Positions 52,262 to 62,314 of a DNA stretch of 64,000 nucleotides are shown here, piece by piece (the stretch's first letter is position 1; each line of letters starts with the position of its first letter). Position numbers and translations under genes: made by a program. Source of the stretch: JAIRNF01 sp031551125 (GTDB lineage Bacteria; Bacteroidota; Bacteroidia; Bacteroidales; UBA932); the NCBI GenBank assembly GCA_031551125.1, contig JAVBOB010000013.1, positions 1-64,000 on the forward strand, written 5' to 3'. The notes beneath the pieces were generated by a model that did not search any database, had not been told where the DNA came from, and saw only the letters and a list, made by a program, of their open reading frames with translations.

Positions 52262-53869
52262 TTACTTTTTCTTTTCCAACCCCTCCGCATTCCTTTTTTT
52301 CCAGTCGTATTTGCTGGTCATTTCTCTCATTTTGTCAAGAGACAAGGTGTCTGAATACTTTTGTTGCAAGGTTGTCAGCTGTTTTTTCAAATCATCAACA
52401 ACGGCTTTGTAGCTTGGGTTGCCGTATAGGTTATTCAGCTCATGCGGGTCATTCTGTAAGTCGAAGAGTTGCCATTCGTCCAGCTCGTAGTAAAAATGCA
52501 TTAGCTTATAACGCTCTGTGCGAATACCATAGTGAGGTTGAGCGCCATGCCAGCGTGATGCTTCATAGTAATGGTAGTACATCGATTTAGGCCAACTGGA
52601 CGGAGTATTACCTTCAAGTGATGCTTTAAAGCTTCTACCTTGTACATCAGCGGGAATACTCACCTTTGCAAAATCAAGTAGGGTTGGAGCAATGTCAATA
52701 TTCGTTACTATATCTTTATCAATTTGTCCGCCTTTAATTACTTTTGGGTAGCGGATAACAAAGGGCATACGAATAGATTCCTCGTACATATATCGTTTGT
52801 CAAATAGCCCATGCTCACCAAGGAAGAACCCCTGATCGCTGGTATAAATGATAATAGTGTTTTCAGCCAGACCGTTGTCATCCAAATATTTTAGCACCTT
52901 TCCAATATTATCATCTACTGATCGAATGCAAGCTAAGTAGTCCTTGATATATCGTTGAAACTTCCACTTCTTTAGCTTGTGCCCTTTAAGCGTGTCTGAA
53001 GGTGACCAATGTTCGTAGTGCCAGCCCAACATAGGCCAAGCCTTTTTTGCATCCTCATTCAAGCCTTCCGGAGCAGGTACTTTTAAATCGGTTGGCATAA
53101 GGTTAAACTCTACGGTCATTTGCGTTTTGCTTAACACCGCTTCTCGTGTACGATAGTCGTCATCAAAAGTTTCAGGATAAGGCAGCTCTTTGCCATCAAA
53201 TAGGTTGAGGTAAACGCTATCGGGTTGCCAAGGGCGGTGAGGTGCTTTGTATTGCAACATCAGGAAAAACGGTTTATCTTTATCTTTTACGCTTTCCATC
53301 CATTTTAGCGCACTAATTGTAATGAGGTTAGTGCTATACCCTTTTTCAACAATGGTGTCGCCATTTTCAATATAATCAGGGTTCCAGTATCGTCCTTGTC
53401 CACCGCCGCTTAGCAAGTATTTATAGTAGTCAAACCCTTGTGGCTCTGAGGCCAAATGCCACTTGCCAACTAGGGCTGTGGTATAACCTGATTCATGTAG
53501 CTGCTTGGGCAGGGTTTCCTGATCGCCATTAAAGCTTATTCCTCCTTCGTTTACATGATATCCATTAATGTGGCTATACTTTCCGGTGAGAATACATGCG
53601 CGGCTTGGTCCTGAAATGGAGTTTGTGCAGAACATATCATCCATACGCACACCTTCGTTACCTATGCGGTCAATGTTGGGTGTGGGAGCCACCTTGCTGT
53701 AAATACCATCGTAAATACTAATAGCATTTGCCGAATGGTCGTCAGACATTATAAAAATGATATTGGGGCGCTGTGTGGGTTTAGGTTTAGCTGTACAACC
53801 GGTTAATGCAGCGACACAAGCACCGGCAAATGCAGTACCCGAAAAGGTGCGAATGGAAAAAATATTCAT
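52262..53869 (-). CDS. Serine-type sulfatase lipoprotein
   Basis: Sulfatases hydrolyse sulfate esters. The protein is 535 residues with lipobox ALTGC at residues 21-25, so it is anchored in the envelope. The core site is SGPSR (86-90), within CTNSISGPSRACILTGKYSH, meaning Ser86 would be converted to formylglycine. The metal site starts MSDDHSANA and also uses TSDQGFFLGEHG. A radical-SAM anSME is needed for maturation but is absent from this window. The target is probably a sulfated glycan. Confidence 0.9.
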   Translation of the reverse strand: MNIFSIRTFSGTAFAGACVAALTGCTAKPKPTQRPNIIFIMSDDHSANAISIYDGIYSKVAPTPNIDRIGNEGVRMDDMFCTNSISGPSRACILTGKYSHINGYHVNEGGISFNGDQETLPKQLHESGYTTALVGKWHLASEPQGFDYYKYLLSGGGQGRYWNPDYIENGDTIVEKGYSTNLITISALKWMESVKDKDKPFFLMLQYKAPHRPWQPDSVYLNLFDGKELPYPETFDDDYRTREAVLSKTQMTVEFNLMPTDLKVPAPEGLNEDAKKAWPMLGWHYEHWSPSDTLKGHKLKKWKFQRYIKDYLACIRSVDDNIGKVLKYLDDNGLAENTIIIYTSDQGFFLGEHGLFDKRYMYEESIRMPFVIRYPKVIKGGQIDKDIVTNIDIAPTLLDFAKVSIPADVQGRSFKASLEGNTPSSWPKSMYYHYYEASRWHGAQPHYGIRTERYKLMHFYYELDEWQLFDLQNDPHELNNLYGNPSYKAVVDDLKKQLTTLQQKYSDTLSLDKMREMTSKYDWKKRNAEGLEKKK

Positions 53870-54003
53870 GGCATTTTAAATTAGGAGGAGCGCAACTGTG
53901 TACAAATGTAATTTATTGCAAGAATAAGTCAAGTATAATAGAACGTTAATCCAATATGTTATGCAAGGATAAGTACAATCTGCATTTATTGGTATAGGAT
54001 AAG

Positions 54004-55380
54004 CTATTCAAGCGATTCCTTTTTCCCAAATAGCTTCCTCATCAGCTCCTCTATTTTACCAACCGTTACCACTTCAATACTCTTAGCCAAGTGGTCGGGT
54101 AGCTTCTTATTGTAGCTGGAAATGTAAATTCGTTTGAATCCTAGCCGCTCAGCCTCTGCCACACGCTGGTCAATATGAGGTACGGGGCGTATCTCTCCGG
54201 TTAGCCCAACCTCACCGCAGAAGCAACATCCGGGCTCAATAGGTACATCTAAGTTGGATGAAAGCACAGCGCTTACTACCGCTAAATCAATTGCAGGGTC
54301 GGTAACTTTCAAACCTCCGGCAATGTTTAGAAAGACATCTTTTACAGCCAATCGAAATCCGGCACGTTTTTCAAGTACAGCCAATAGCATGTTCATACGG
54401 CGCACATCAAAACCTGTTGTTGAACGTTGAGGTGTTCCGTAGGCTGCCGTGCTAACCAATCCTTGCGTTTCAATTAAAAAGGGGCGAATGCCATCCATTG
54501 TTGCAGCAATAGAAACGCCGCTGAGGCTCTCATTTCTATGTGATATAAGTATCTCGGAAGGGTTTTCTACTTCGCGCAAGCCGGAGCCCAGCATTTCAAA
54601 TATTCCTATTTCTGATGTTGAGCCAAAACGGTTTTTTGCCGAGCGCAGAATACGGTACAGGTAGTTACTGTCTCCCTCAAACTGCAACACCACATCTACA
54701 ATATGTTCCAAGACTTTGGGTCCGGCAATTGTCCCATCCTTTGTTATATGGCCAATAAGAAATATGGGAGTTCCTGTTTCTTTGGCATACTTTAGCAACG
54801 ATACGGCACATTCACGAATTTGCGATACGCTTCCGGGTGATGATTCCACCCGTTCTGAATATAACGTTTGGATAGAGTCAACCACTATCACATCGGGAGC
54901 AAGCTCCTTAGACTGGGTTAAAATAACCTCTAACTGTGTTTCACTCAGCAGGTAACATCCGCTCCCTTTTCCACCTAGCCGTTCTGCCCGTAGTTTAATT
55001 TGCTGAACACTTTCCTCGCCTGATACGTATAGTGTTCGCAATTCAGGTCGGTTAAGCGCCAGCTGCAGGCTCAAGGTCGATTTCCCAATTCCGGGCTCTC
55101 CGGCAATAAGTACCAACGAACCGGGTACAAGTCCCCCGCCAAGAATGCGGTTCATCTCGCGGCTACCCATATCCATGCGGGCAATTTGCTCCATCTGAAC
55201 CTCATCAACCAGCTGAGGCCGTGATTTTCCGGCGCTTAAACCCTGGGTTTTGGTTGCAGGGGCAGCAACCAGCTCTTCTACAAAGGTGTTCCATTCGCCG
55301 CAAGAGGGGCAACGTCCCAGCCATTTGGCCGACTCGGCTCCGCAATTTTGACAAAAGAAGGCTTTCTTTATTTTGGCCAT
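54004..55380 (-). CDS. radA: DNA repair protein RadA/Sms
   Basis: A branch-migration ATPase that helps recombination. The 458-residue protein has an N-terminal zinc finger with Cys10, Cys13, Cys24 and Cys27, Walker A GEPGIGKST, the RadA KNRFG motif (AKNRFGSTSE), and a C-terminal Lon-like domain (about 330-450) with PIEPGCCFCGEVGLTGEIRP. It is a single-gene leftward unit. Confidence 0.95.
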   Translation of the reverse strand: MAKIKKAFFCQNCGAESAKWLGRCPSCGEWNTFVEELVAAPATKTQGLSAGKSRPQLVDEVQMEQIARMDMGSREMNRILGGGLVPGSLVLIAGEPGIGKSTLSLQLALNRPELRTLYVSGEESVQQIKLRAERLGGKGSGCYLLSETQLEVILTQSKELAPDVIVVDSIQTLYSERVESSPGSVSQIRECAVSLLKYAKETGTPIFLIGHITKDGTIAGPKVLEHIVDVVLQFEGDSNYLYRILRSAKNRFGSTSEIGIFEMLGSGLREVENPSEILISHRNESLSGVSIAATMDGIRPFLIETQGLVSTAAYGTPQRSTTGFDVRRMNMLLAVLEKRAGFRLAVKDVFLNIAGGLKVTDPAIDLAVVSAVLSSNLDVPIEPGCCFCGEVGLTGEIRPVPHIDQRVAEAERLGFKRIYISSYNKKLPDHLAKSIEVVTVGKIEELMRKLFGKKESLE

Positions 55381-55538
55381 TTATATAGGTCTTTCAAAGA
55401 TTAACGTTTAAACACCACAACCGCTTAGCGGTTGTGGTCAGAGCAAAGGTAGGTATCTGTTTTTGATTTTACTAAACACATTCTTAGAAAATATTCTCCA
55501 CACAAAGGCGTTTCTCATACGCATTATGTAAATTTGCG

Positions 55539-56903
55539 ATGTTTACCCAAAACCCCAATATGATGCTTAAACGATTAGGAAAGTACATGTTTATAAGCAC
55601 CTTAAGTATTATTGTTATACTTTTGGTTCTTGCTTTTATCCCCGTATGCTGGAATAGCTTCGCCCTACTGCTTGAGCGAATTTTCGGAACCAACGGCAAC
55701 CGAATATCGGTGGCTGCCGCTCTCTTGATTCCCTTTGCAGTATTTGTGCTATGCTCAATAATCGGCCTTATTTGCTGCCTAATTATAAAGCCCAAGCAAA
55801 GTCAGGTGGTAGAAAAGAAAAAGTCAGCAATATTTTATCCCTTTTTCTTTTTCTCATTCGGGCTAACAAGTCTTTTACCGGTTCCGCTATGCTTAGCGTT
55901 TATATTTAACCCGTTCCACTTTTGTTACCATATTGATTATAACTTTTTTATCCCCGCAGTGTACATGGGCTGTTTGGCGTTAGCACTAGTTCAAGCTGCT
56001 TTACTGATGAGTGCTGTTACCATGTGGAAAGTGAATAAAGTAGTCAGCTTCATGCTTTTTGCATTCGTTGCTATTTCATTTTTAGCCTGTGTGCTTCCCG
56101 GTTGGGTTGGATATGAAATTGCAGACAAAGATTCATACAAATACTATAGCGATAGCTATTATGACAATTCGGATTCAGCAGTAGCAGAGCCGGCGACATA
56201 CGAAGGTGATGATTACGAAGAGCCGGAGCCTGTTTTATCCAACCTATGGGAATCATCTGAATATGATAAAGATAGTGTTAGTTTAGCAGTGGGGTACTTC
56301 TCGGAAAGAATAAGGCAAATGGAGAATGAGTATTCCAATGTGCTGGATTTATGGACATACGGTCATAATAGCAGCTACACCTATAACGAAGATGACCTTT
56401 ACTACGGAGATGACGAAAAAAAGATTTGGCCGGATAAGTCCGATTTTTATCAAGCGTTCAGAAACCAAATAAAGATTGTAAGCTATTTACAAGGGAATAA
56501 TGACCTTATTCTCAAAGCATTTATGGCATACAACGGCATACTGTTCGATGCTATTTCCAGCAAGGTGTACTATCGATCGGGGGCTGCCGAACTGCTTGCT
56601 GCGCTATCTCATGCGCATGATGATTTGTATGATACGGGTAACAGCAGCTCAAGGCTTTCTAAAATATATAAGCTAATGACAAATATTGAGCATAGTGTTG
56701 CTTCCGAATACTACGATGATATAAAAATACATGCTGACAAGGAAACTTTGGAAAGCTACTTCAAAACAGATTCGGGTGAAATAGATGAGCGGTTAGTTGT
56801 TTGGGCATACAGCTTTTGGGCACGCCGCTATCACGATGGAACAGAAGAAGCGGCATACAGCATTTTACAGGACATTATAGGCAACTATGAAGGTTACGAT
56901 TAG
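55539..56903 (+). CDS. Membrane protein with a large acidic C-terminal domain, unknown
   Basis: A 454-residue protein (or 447 if translation starts at Met8, 55560). Five membrane helices fill about residues 15-190, then comes an acidic region rich in Asp, Tyr and Ser (about 195-245, with DSYYDNSDSAVAEPATYEG) and a helical domain (about 250-454) with EYSNVLDLWTYGHNSSYTY and YSFWARRYHDGTEEA. I do not recognise a family. The C-terminal region may lie outside the membrane. It follows radA in divergent orientation, and repeat family A starts 18 bases after its stop. Confidence 0.78.
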   Translation: MFTQNPNMMLKRLGKYMFISTLSIIVILLVLAFIPVCWNSFALLLERIFGTNGNRISVAAALLIPFAVFVLCSIIGLICCLIIKPKQSQVVEKKKSAIFYPFFFFSFGLTSLLPVPLCLAFIFNPFHFCYHIDYNFFIPAVYMGCLALALVQAALLMSAVTMWKVNKVVSFMLFAFVAISFLACVLPGWVGYEIADKDSYKYYSDSYYDNSDSAVAEPATYEGDDYEEPEPVLSNLWESSEYDKDSVSLAVGYFSERIRQMENEYSNVLDLWTYGHNSSYTYNEDDLYYGDDEKKIWPDKSDFYQAFRNQIKIVSYLQGNNDLILKAFMAYNGILFDAISSKVYYRSGAAELLAALSHAHDDLYDTGNSSSRLSKIYKLMTNIEHSVASEYYDDIKIHADKETLESYFKTDSGEIDERLVVWAYSFWARRYHDGTEEAAYSILQDIIGNYEGYD

Positions 56904-56920
56904 TTGCTGAACCTATTACT

Positions 56921-57019
56921 GGGCGTCATTGCGAGCGGAGCGAAGCAGTCTCTTGAATAAACAGACTGCTTCGCTCCGCTTGTACCCGAGTTTACGAGCT
57001 CGGCGAAGCCAATGACGGT
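56921..57019. repeat. Palindromic repeat family A, long copy
   Basis: GGGCGTCATTGCGAGCGGAG pairs with CTCCGCT further on, and the inner arms AGCAGTCTCTTGAATAAACAG-like segment has complement AGACTGCT. The right part holds TACCCGAGTTTACGAGCTCG, also found at 59328-59343. It sits between the membrane protein and the second S9 gene. Confidence 0.8.
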
Positions 57020-57079
57020 GTTAAATCAACATTTTTGATATACCTAACCATTTAAGTTGGTATATTTCATTGATTTTCA

Positions 57080-57110
57080 TTGATTTTCAAACAAATACTT
57101 TTTAACTTTG
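57080..57110 (+). promoter_or_regulatory. Predicted promoter of the second S9 peptidase gene
   Basis: TTG at 57080-57082 and TAACTTTG at 57103-57110 are 20 bases apart. The start codon lies 34 bases downstream. Confidence 0.6.
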
Positions 57111-57143
57111 TTTGCAAAAGATATAATCAAAACCTAGGTTGAT

Positions 57144-59285
57144 ATGGAAAATTCAAAGTCACAACTCGTAAAGTTATCCGTTGTTGCATTTGCAGCATGC
57201 TTGCTGCTAAGTGCATGCGGAGGAGGAAAAAACAAAATGAAAGAGCTGAAAGCCCCTGAAGCAGCCAAAACAGAGCATTTGCTGGTTAACCATGGCGATA
57301 CGCTGGTTGATAGCTACTACTGGCTACGTGAAAAAGAGAATCCTGAAGTAATCAAACACCTTGAGGCAGAGAATGCCTACTGTGATGCAGTGATGGCACA
57401 TACGGACAAGCTACAGGAGGAGCTGTTCAACGAAATGAAATCACGTATCAAGGAAGAAGATGAAAGTGTTCCGGTACGAATAGGAAAAAACTACTACTAT
57501 TCAAAAACTGTTCCCGGCAAGCAGTATCGTGAGTACTACCGCAAAGTCGGAGGACTTGATGGCAAGCCCGACCTGATTTTAGATTGTAACCAGCTGGCCG
57601 AAGGTAAAAAGTATTTCTCGCTGGGCGCTTACGAGCTAAGCCCTAATCAAGGCCTTCTATGCTACTCTACCGATACCGATGGGAGCGAAAAGTATATACT
57701 ACAAGTAAAAAATTTGGAAACAGGTGAGCTGCTGAACGACCAGCTGGTAAACGCCATTTCCGTGGCTTGGGCAACAGATAATAAAACCATATTCTACACT
57801 ATTCGTGATGATGCTTGGCGGCCCTACAAGGTTATGAAACATGTATTGGGTACGGCACAAGCGGAGGATAAGGAAATTTATCATGAAACGGACGAGCGTT
57901 TTTCTGTTGGTATTGAGCTGTCAAAAAACGAAAAATATTTGATGATTGGTTGCAACTCGCAAACAACTACTGAATATCGCCTGCTTGATGCCTCTCAACC
58001 TGACGGGCAGTTTAAAGTATTCGCTCCGCGTAAGCAGAATGTAGAGTACCACGTTTCTCCGCATATTGGTAAATTTTATATTCTAACCAATGCCGACAAT
58101 GCGGTAAACTTTAAGGTAATGGAAACCCCTGAAAGCGCTACCGGATGGGCTAGCTGGAAAGAGGTAATACCCTACAATCCGACAATAAAGGTTGAATATA
58201 TTGATGAGTTCAAGGACTACCTGTGCTTAATGTTGAGAGAAAACGGATTACGTAAGCTGATGGTTTACCCGCTGCAAAACAAGCAGGGCGAATACATCAC
58301 ATTCCCCGATCCTACTTATACACTTGGCAGCCGAAGTAATCCTAACTTTGATGACACCAAAATGCAATACGTTTACTCATCAATGGTGCGTCCCGGCACC
58401 ACCTACGAGTTTGATATGGCCACAAAGGCTCAAGCCATACTTAAACAGGATGAGCTGGCCGTTCCCTACAATCCTGATGACTACACGTCGGAGCGTATTT
58501 TTGCTTCGGCCTCAGACGGTACGCAAGTTCCTATGTCCATTGTGTACAAGAAAGGTTTTGTTAAGGACGGACACCAGCCCGTGTTGCTATATGGCTACGG
58601 TTCTTACGGAGCAACTATGGATGCCGGATTCAGCAGCAGCCGCATAAGCCTACTCGACAGAGGGTTTGCCTATGCTATTGCGCATATTCGCGGAGGTTCG
58701 GATATGGGCGAACAATGGTATTTGGATGGCAAGCTGATGAAGAAGAAAAATACCTTTACTGATTTTATTACCTGTGCAGAAACGCTGGTAGCCGATAAGT
58801 ACACCTCTCCCGAACATTTAGGAATTATGGGAGGCAGCGCAGGGGGGCTTTTAATGGGTGCGGTAGTCAATATGCGTCCCGATTTGTTCAAGGCTGTAGT
58901 TGCCCAAGTACCCTTTGTTGATGTAATGAATACTATGTGTGACCCGACTCTTCCGTTAACCGTTGGCGAATATGAGGAATGGGGCAACCCTACAGTCGAT
59001 AAGGAAGCCTACGAGTACATGAAATCGTACTCTCCCTATGACAATGTTAAGCCAGCCGCTTACCCCAACATTTTGGCAACAGCCGGATTAAATGACCCAC
59101 GCGTAAGCTACTGGGAACCGGCAAAGTGGGTGCTGAAATTACGCGAAAACAACACGGGTAATAACGTAATTGTTCTAAAAACCAACATGGGAGCCGGGCA
59201 CGGTGGTGCATCCGGTCGCTACGACTACCTGAAGGATGTAGCGTTAAACTACGCCTTCCTAATAGATAAGCTGACAAATCACTAA
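57144..59285 (+). CDS. S9 family prolyl oligopeptidase / oligopeptidase B-type lipoprotein
   Basis: A 713-residue serine peptidase. It has lipobox LLSAC (about residues 21-25), a seven-blade propeller (about 100-430) and an alpha/beta hydrolase domain (about 450-713). The nucleophile is Ser565 in GIMGGSAGGLLMG, with NDPRVSYWEPAK and GAGHGGASGRYD completing the triad. The start and the YWLREKENPEV segment near residue 60 place it in the prolyl oligopeptidase/PtrB group. Cleavage after Pro or after basic residues cannot be settled by eye. A good promoter is present. Confidence 0.9.
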   Translation: MENSKSQLVKLSVVAFAACLLLSACGGGKNKMKELKAPEAAKTEHLLVNHGDTLVDSYYWLREKENPEVIKHLEAENAYCDAVMAHTDKLQEELFNEMKSRIKEEDESVPVRIGKNYYYSKTVPGKQYREYYRKVGGLDGKPDLILDCNQLAEGKKYFSLGAYELSPNQGLLCYSTDTDGSEKYILQVKNLETGELLNDQLVNAISVAWATDNKTIFYTIRDDAWRPYKVMKHVLGTAQAEDKEIYHETDERFSVGIELSKNEKYLMIGCNSQTTTEYRLLDASQPDGQFKVFAPRKQNVEYHVSPHIGKFYILTNADNAVNFKVMETPESATGWASWKEVIPYNPTIKVEYIDEFKDYLCLMLRENGLRKLMVYPLQNKQGEYITFPDPTYTLGSRSNPNFDDTKMQYVYSSMVRPGTTYEFDMATKAQAILKQDELAVPYNPDDYTSERIFASASDGTQVPMSIVYKKGFVKDGHQPVLLYGYGSYGATMDAGFSSSRISLLDRGFAYAIAHIRGGSDMGEQWYLDGKLMKKKNTFTDFITCAETLVADKYTSPEHLGIMGGSAGGLLMGAVVNMRPDLFKAVVAQVPFVDVMNTMCDPTLPLTVGEYEEWGNPTVDKEAYEYMKSYSPYDNVKPAAYPNILATAGLNDPRVSYWEPAKWVLKLRENNTGNNVIVLKTNMGAGHGGASGRYDYLKDVALNYAFLIDKLTNH

Positions 59286-59300
59286 TAGACAGAATAAAAA

Positions 59301-59389
59301 ACGTCATTGCGAGCGAAGCGAAGCAACCGAGTTTACGAGTTAGGCAAAGCCAATCTTTTGAATTAAATGGATTGCTTCGCTACGCTTAT
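59301..59389. repeat. Palindromic repeat family A, copy after the S9 gene
   Basis: ACGTCATTGCGAGCGAAGCG at the left, an inner ACCGAGTTTACGAGTTAGG, then GGATTGCTTCGCTACGC at the right. Confidence 0.8.
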
Positions 59390-59573
59390 GTATCTTTTTG
59401 GAAAATCTTTTGTGTACAACCTTAATTACAGCTCAACGCCCCCGCATTACATACGGGGTTATTGTTGTTTAACCCCTACGGGGTTGTGTGTAATGGGATG
59501 TAAAAACAACGAGAAAATTTACTTGTCGGTATTTTCCAAAGAGGTTTAATTTTTAACTTAAAATCAGCGTTTT

Positions 59574-60167
59574 ATGAATAGTAAAAAGCAAGAAACCGAA
59601 CCTAAGCGTTGCGGATGGTGCACTTCCGACCCTATTTACATTCGTTACCATGATGAAGAATGGGGGCGTGAAGTTACAGATGATGATAAAATGTTTGAAT
59701 TTCTGGTGCTTGAAAGCGCTCAAGCAGGCCTAAGTTGGCTTACCATACTGAAGCGTAGGGAGGGCTATCGGGAGGCCTTTGCGGGGTTCAACGCAAAAAA
59801 AGTTGCAAAATTTACTGATGTCGATGTGGAATTGCTCATGCAAAATGCATCTATAATTCGGAACAGGAAAAAAATAGAGGCGGCCATAAGTAATGCCCGG
59901 CTATTTTTAGACGTTCAGAAGGAGTTTGGAAGCTTCTGCGCTTACCTAAAAAGCTTTCTCCCCAAGGGGAAGCCTATAGTAAATAAATGGCGGCAGCTGA
60001 GCCAAATTCCGGCATCAACAGAACTGTCACATGCAATAAGCGGGGACATGAAAAAAAGAGGCTTTAAGTTTTTCGGGACCACCATTTGCTATGCTCACTT
60101 ACAGGCTGTTGGTTATGTAAACGACCATTTGGTTGATTGCCATTGCTACAAAAAGGGAGTAAAATAA
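59574..60167 (+). CDS. tag: DNA-3-methyladenine glycosylase I
   Basis: Tag excises 3-methyladenine from alkylated DNA. The 197-residue protein begins RCGWCTSDPIYIRYHDEEWG with the zinc-binding Cys and His, then LESAQAGLSWLTIL with the base-binding Glu, and ends YAHLQAVGYVNDHLVDCHCY with the remaining His and Cys ligands. It stands alone between repeat-rich gaps. Confidence 0.94.
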   Translation: MNSKKQETEPKRCGWCTSDPIYIRYHDEEWGREVTDDDKMFEFLVLESAQAGLSWLTILKRREGYREAFAGFNAKKVAKFTDVDVELLMQNASIIRNRKKIEAAISNARLFLDVQKEFGSFCAYLKSFLPKGKPIVNKWRQLSQIPASTELSHAISGDMKKRGFKFFGTTICYAHLQAVGYVNDHLVDCHCYKKGVK

Positions 60168-60169
60168 TA

Positions 60170-60265
60170 ACACCCCCCAACCCCCTAAAGGGGGCTAGAA
60201 CGTACAAATGGTAGGTTAAATATCTACCGTTCTCAAGTCCCCTTTAGGGGATTTAGGGGTAAAAG
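60170..60265. repeat. Repeat family B-related inverted repeat
   Basis: CCAACCCCCTAAAGGGGGC and TCCCCTTTAGGGGATTTAGG flank AACGTACAAATGGTAGG and a matching complement CTACCGTT. It begins right after the tag stop. Confidence 0.65.
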
Positions 60266-60347
60266 GAGGATTGCCATTGTTGCAAAAACCTATCGGTTAT
60301 AGTTTGAACCGCTAATAGATAGATTAACCATTTTCAAAAATCATATC

Positions 60348-61928
60348 ATGAAAAAGACAATACTACCGATTCTAACATTACTTTTAAGCACTCAACTTAT
60401 GGCACAACAGGACCTAAAAACGAAATCCATTTCGGTATTCAAAAACGGCAAATCCTTTGTAGTAAAAGAAGGCGAGGTAGCCACTACCGACAACATTTAC
60501 ACCTTAAGTAAAGTTCCGAATGCCCTGTTCGGCACCTTTTGGTTTGTCGGCTTACAATCGGATGTTGTACAGGTAACAAGCAAGCTGGATATAGTTGATG
60601 AGGCTATTGAACGTAAGGCAAGCAGCTTTGCTGATTTACTCTATGCAAACAAGGGTAAGCAGCTTACGCTTACCACCACTGATGACAAAACGTACACCGG
60701 GGTGGTGGAAGACTTTGATTTATCGGGAACAGAAATGCCTGTACTGCTGATAAAAACCGGTAACAAGTGGATTAGCCTTTCGCCATCGGCTGTTAAGACC
60801 ATTGAGTTTTCTGATAAGCCCGAAAAAACAGCCAAGCTGAGCACAAAAGTAACGAAACCTTTGGTGAAAGTACAGTTTACAAAAGGAGGGAATCAGCCGT
60901 TGAGTATGATGTACCTGCAAAATGGCATATCTTGGACACCCACTTATCTGTTAGAACTTATATCGGATACCGAAGCCCGCTTGAGATTACAGGCTGAAGT
61001 AATGAATGATGCGGAAGATATTGTAAGCACCAACATGAACTTTGTTGTGGGCGTACCTAACTTTAAATTTGCCAATAACGCGGCCACGCTTACTTCGTTT
61101 GTTGAAGGGTTACGCAGAGAAACTGGCTACTATGATTATGGTGGGAATAATGCGAAGTTTAGCAACGCGCTTATGACACAGGTGGCAGCAGACTACTCAT
61201 ACTCGGAGGTAGTAGTAGATGAGGATGCCCGGGTTGAAGATGTTGCAGCCGACGTTTCGGAAGATTTTTACTTCTACAATGTAAATAATATAAACCTTGA
61301 AAAAGGGGCTCGCGCACATTATCCGCTATTTAACGTACCCGTTAAAATAAAGCATCTGTATGAGTGTAACCTGTCGCCCTTGCAAAACGAACGTAGCTAC
61401 CGCAGCTACGACAACGAGTCACAGCTATCATTCGACACCAAGTACTGCAACGTTTTCCACACAATTGAAATTAAGAACGATACCCAAAATCCGTTTACAA
61501 CAGGGTCGGTAATGATTGTGGATGACAAAACGCAACGCCCCCTATCAGAAGATATAATTAAATACACCGCCATTGGGCAAACCAGCTCAATACAGCTTGC
61601 CCAGTCACCGGACATACGGGTAGAAGAGCAGGAAAAAATTATCAGCACCCAGCAGCAGGCAAAGAAGAAAAATGGCTATACCTATAGCTTGCTTACCATT
61701 CAAAGTGAGGTAGTTGTTATCAATAGCAAGAAGCAGGATATAGAAATGGCTATCAATAAGGTGATATCCGGGAAGAGCAAAACCGCTACCATTAAGTATG
61801 ATAGCAGGCAAACACCTGCCGGGTCAAGCAGTATTAACCCGCTTGACAGGCTTAAATTCAGCCTGAACCTAAAGGCCGGAGAAAAGCTGAAGTTTACCTA
61901 CACCTATGAAATGTATGTGCAGGATTAG
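60348..61928 (+). CDS. DUF4139 domain protein, secreted
   Basis: A 526-residue exported protein with a signal peptide (1-19, ending QLMAQ). The C-terminal part (about 165-526) is beta-rich and matches DUF4139, with QPLSMMYLQNGISWTPTYLLEL and GARAHYPLFNVPVKIKHLYEC. The N-terminal 160 residues are also beta-rich and may correspond to the DUF4140-type region, but this is uncertain. Bacterial members of this group are called mucoidy-inhibitor-like; the role is unknown. No close operon partner is present. Confidence 0.8.
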   Translation: MKKTILPILTLLLSTQLMAQQDLKTKSISVFKNGKSFVVKEGEVATTDNIYTLSKVPNALFGTFWFVGLQSDVVQVTSKLDIVDEAIERKASSFADLLYANKGKQLTLTTTDDKTYTGVVEDFDLSGTEMPVLLIKTGNKWISLSPSAVKTIEFSDKPEKTAKLSTKVTKPLVKVQFTKGGNQPLSMMYLQNGISWTPTYLLELISDTEARLRLQAEVMNDAEDIVSTNMNFVVGVPNFKFANNAATLTSFVEGLRRETGYYDYGGNNAKFSNALMTQVAADYSYSEVVVDEDARVEDVAADVSEDFYFYNVNNINLEKGARAHYPLFNVPVKIKHLYECNLSPLQNERSYRSYDNESQLSFDTKYCNVFHTIEIKNDTQNPFTTGSVMIVDDKTQRPLSEDIIKYTAIGQTSSIQLAQSPDIRVEEQEKIISTQQQAKKKNGYTYSLLTIQSEVVVINSKKQDIEMAINKVISGKSKTATIKYDSRQTPAGSSSINPLDRLKFSLNLKAGEKLKFTYTYEMYVQD

Positions 61929-61993
61929 GTAGTTTTTCTATCGCTTTTATTCGTAACCTCGTATGCAATGCGGGGTTATTGAACAGAAGTTAG

Positions 61994-62116
61994 GGTTGCG
62001 CAGGGAGCACCATCTCTTTCTCTAAAAGAGAGATGGTGCTCCCTGCGCAAATTGCCTTCCACCGTGGGTTGCACCCACGGTTATGCATATTCAGCCCGCT
62101 TTGGGGCTGTCTTTAC
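61994..62116. repeat. Hairpin repeat family E, inverted copy
   Basis: A perfect 22-base stem has arms beginning TTGCGCAGGGAGCAC and ending GTGCTCCCTGCGCAA, followed by ACCGTGGGTTGCACCCACGG and CAGCCCGCTTTGGGGCTG. In reverse orientation the order of modules matches 31890-32022, but the main stem sequence is different. Confidence 0.77.
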
Positions 62117-62149
62117 TTGAATTGTACAATTTAAGTTGCTTGTTATGCA

Positions 62150-62280
62150 ACTTGTCACACCATGCCGATAACTTTACCCCCTAAGGAGAGAACCTGACTA
62201 CTGCAAAATTGAACTCTTGGAAGTCGTTTGCACAGACCAAAGTCCCTTTCAGGGAACTGGGGGTAATGACTAGCAATTTT
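62150..62280. repeat. Palindromic repeat family B, copy 3
   Basis: TTACCCCCTAAGGAGAGAAC, then TACTGCAAAATTGAACTCTT and TTTCAGGGAACTGGGGGTAA follow the same order as at 17893-17998, with more changes. Confidence 0.72.
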
Positions 62281-62314
62281 AGCCCTAAGTAGGTTTAAGG
62301 AACCCGTTAGGGCT
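62281..62314. terminator. Hairpin of the AGCCCTAA type
   Basis: AGCCCTAA and TTAGGGCT pair around an 18-base loop. It is in the repeat cluster, not close to any gene stop, so a terminator role is uncertain. Related hairpins lie at 11351-11382 and 24883-24914. Confidence 0.4.

Noticed and set aside
59367..59549. Rightward 60-codon frame after the second S9 gene
   Set aside because: It is built of repeat sequence and lacks protein features.
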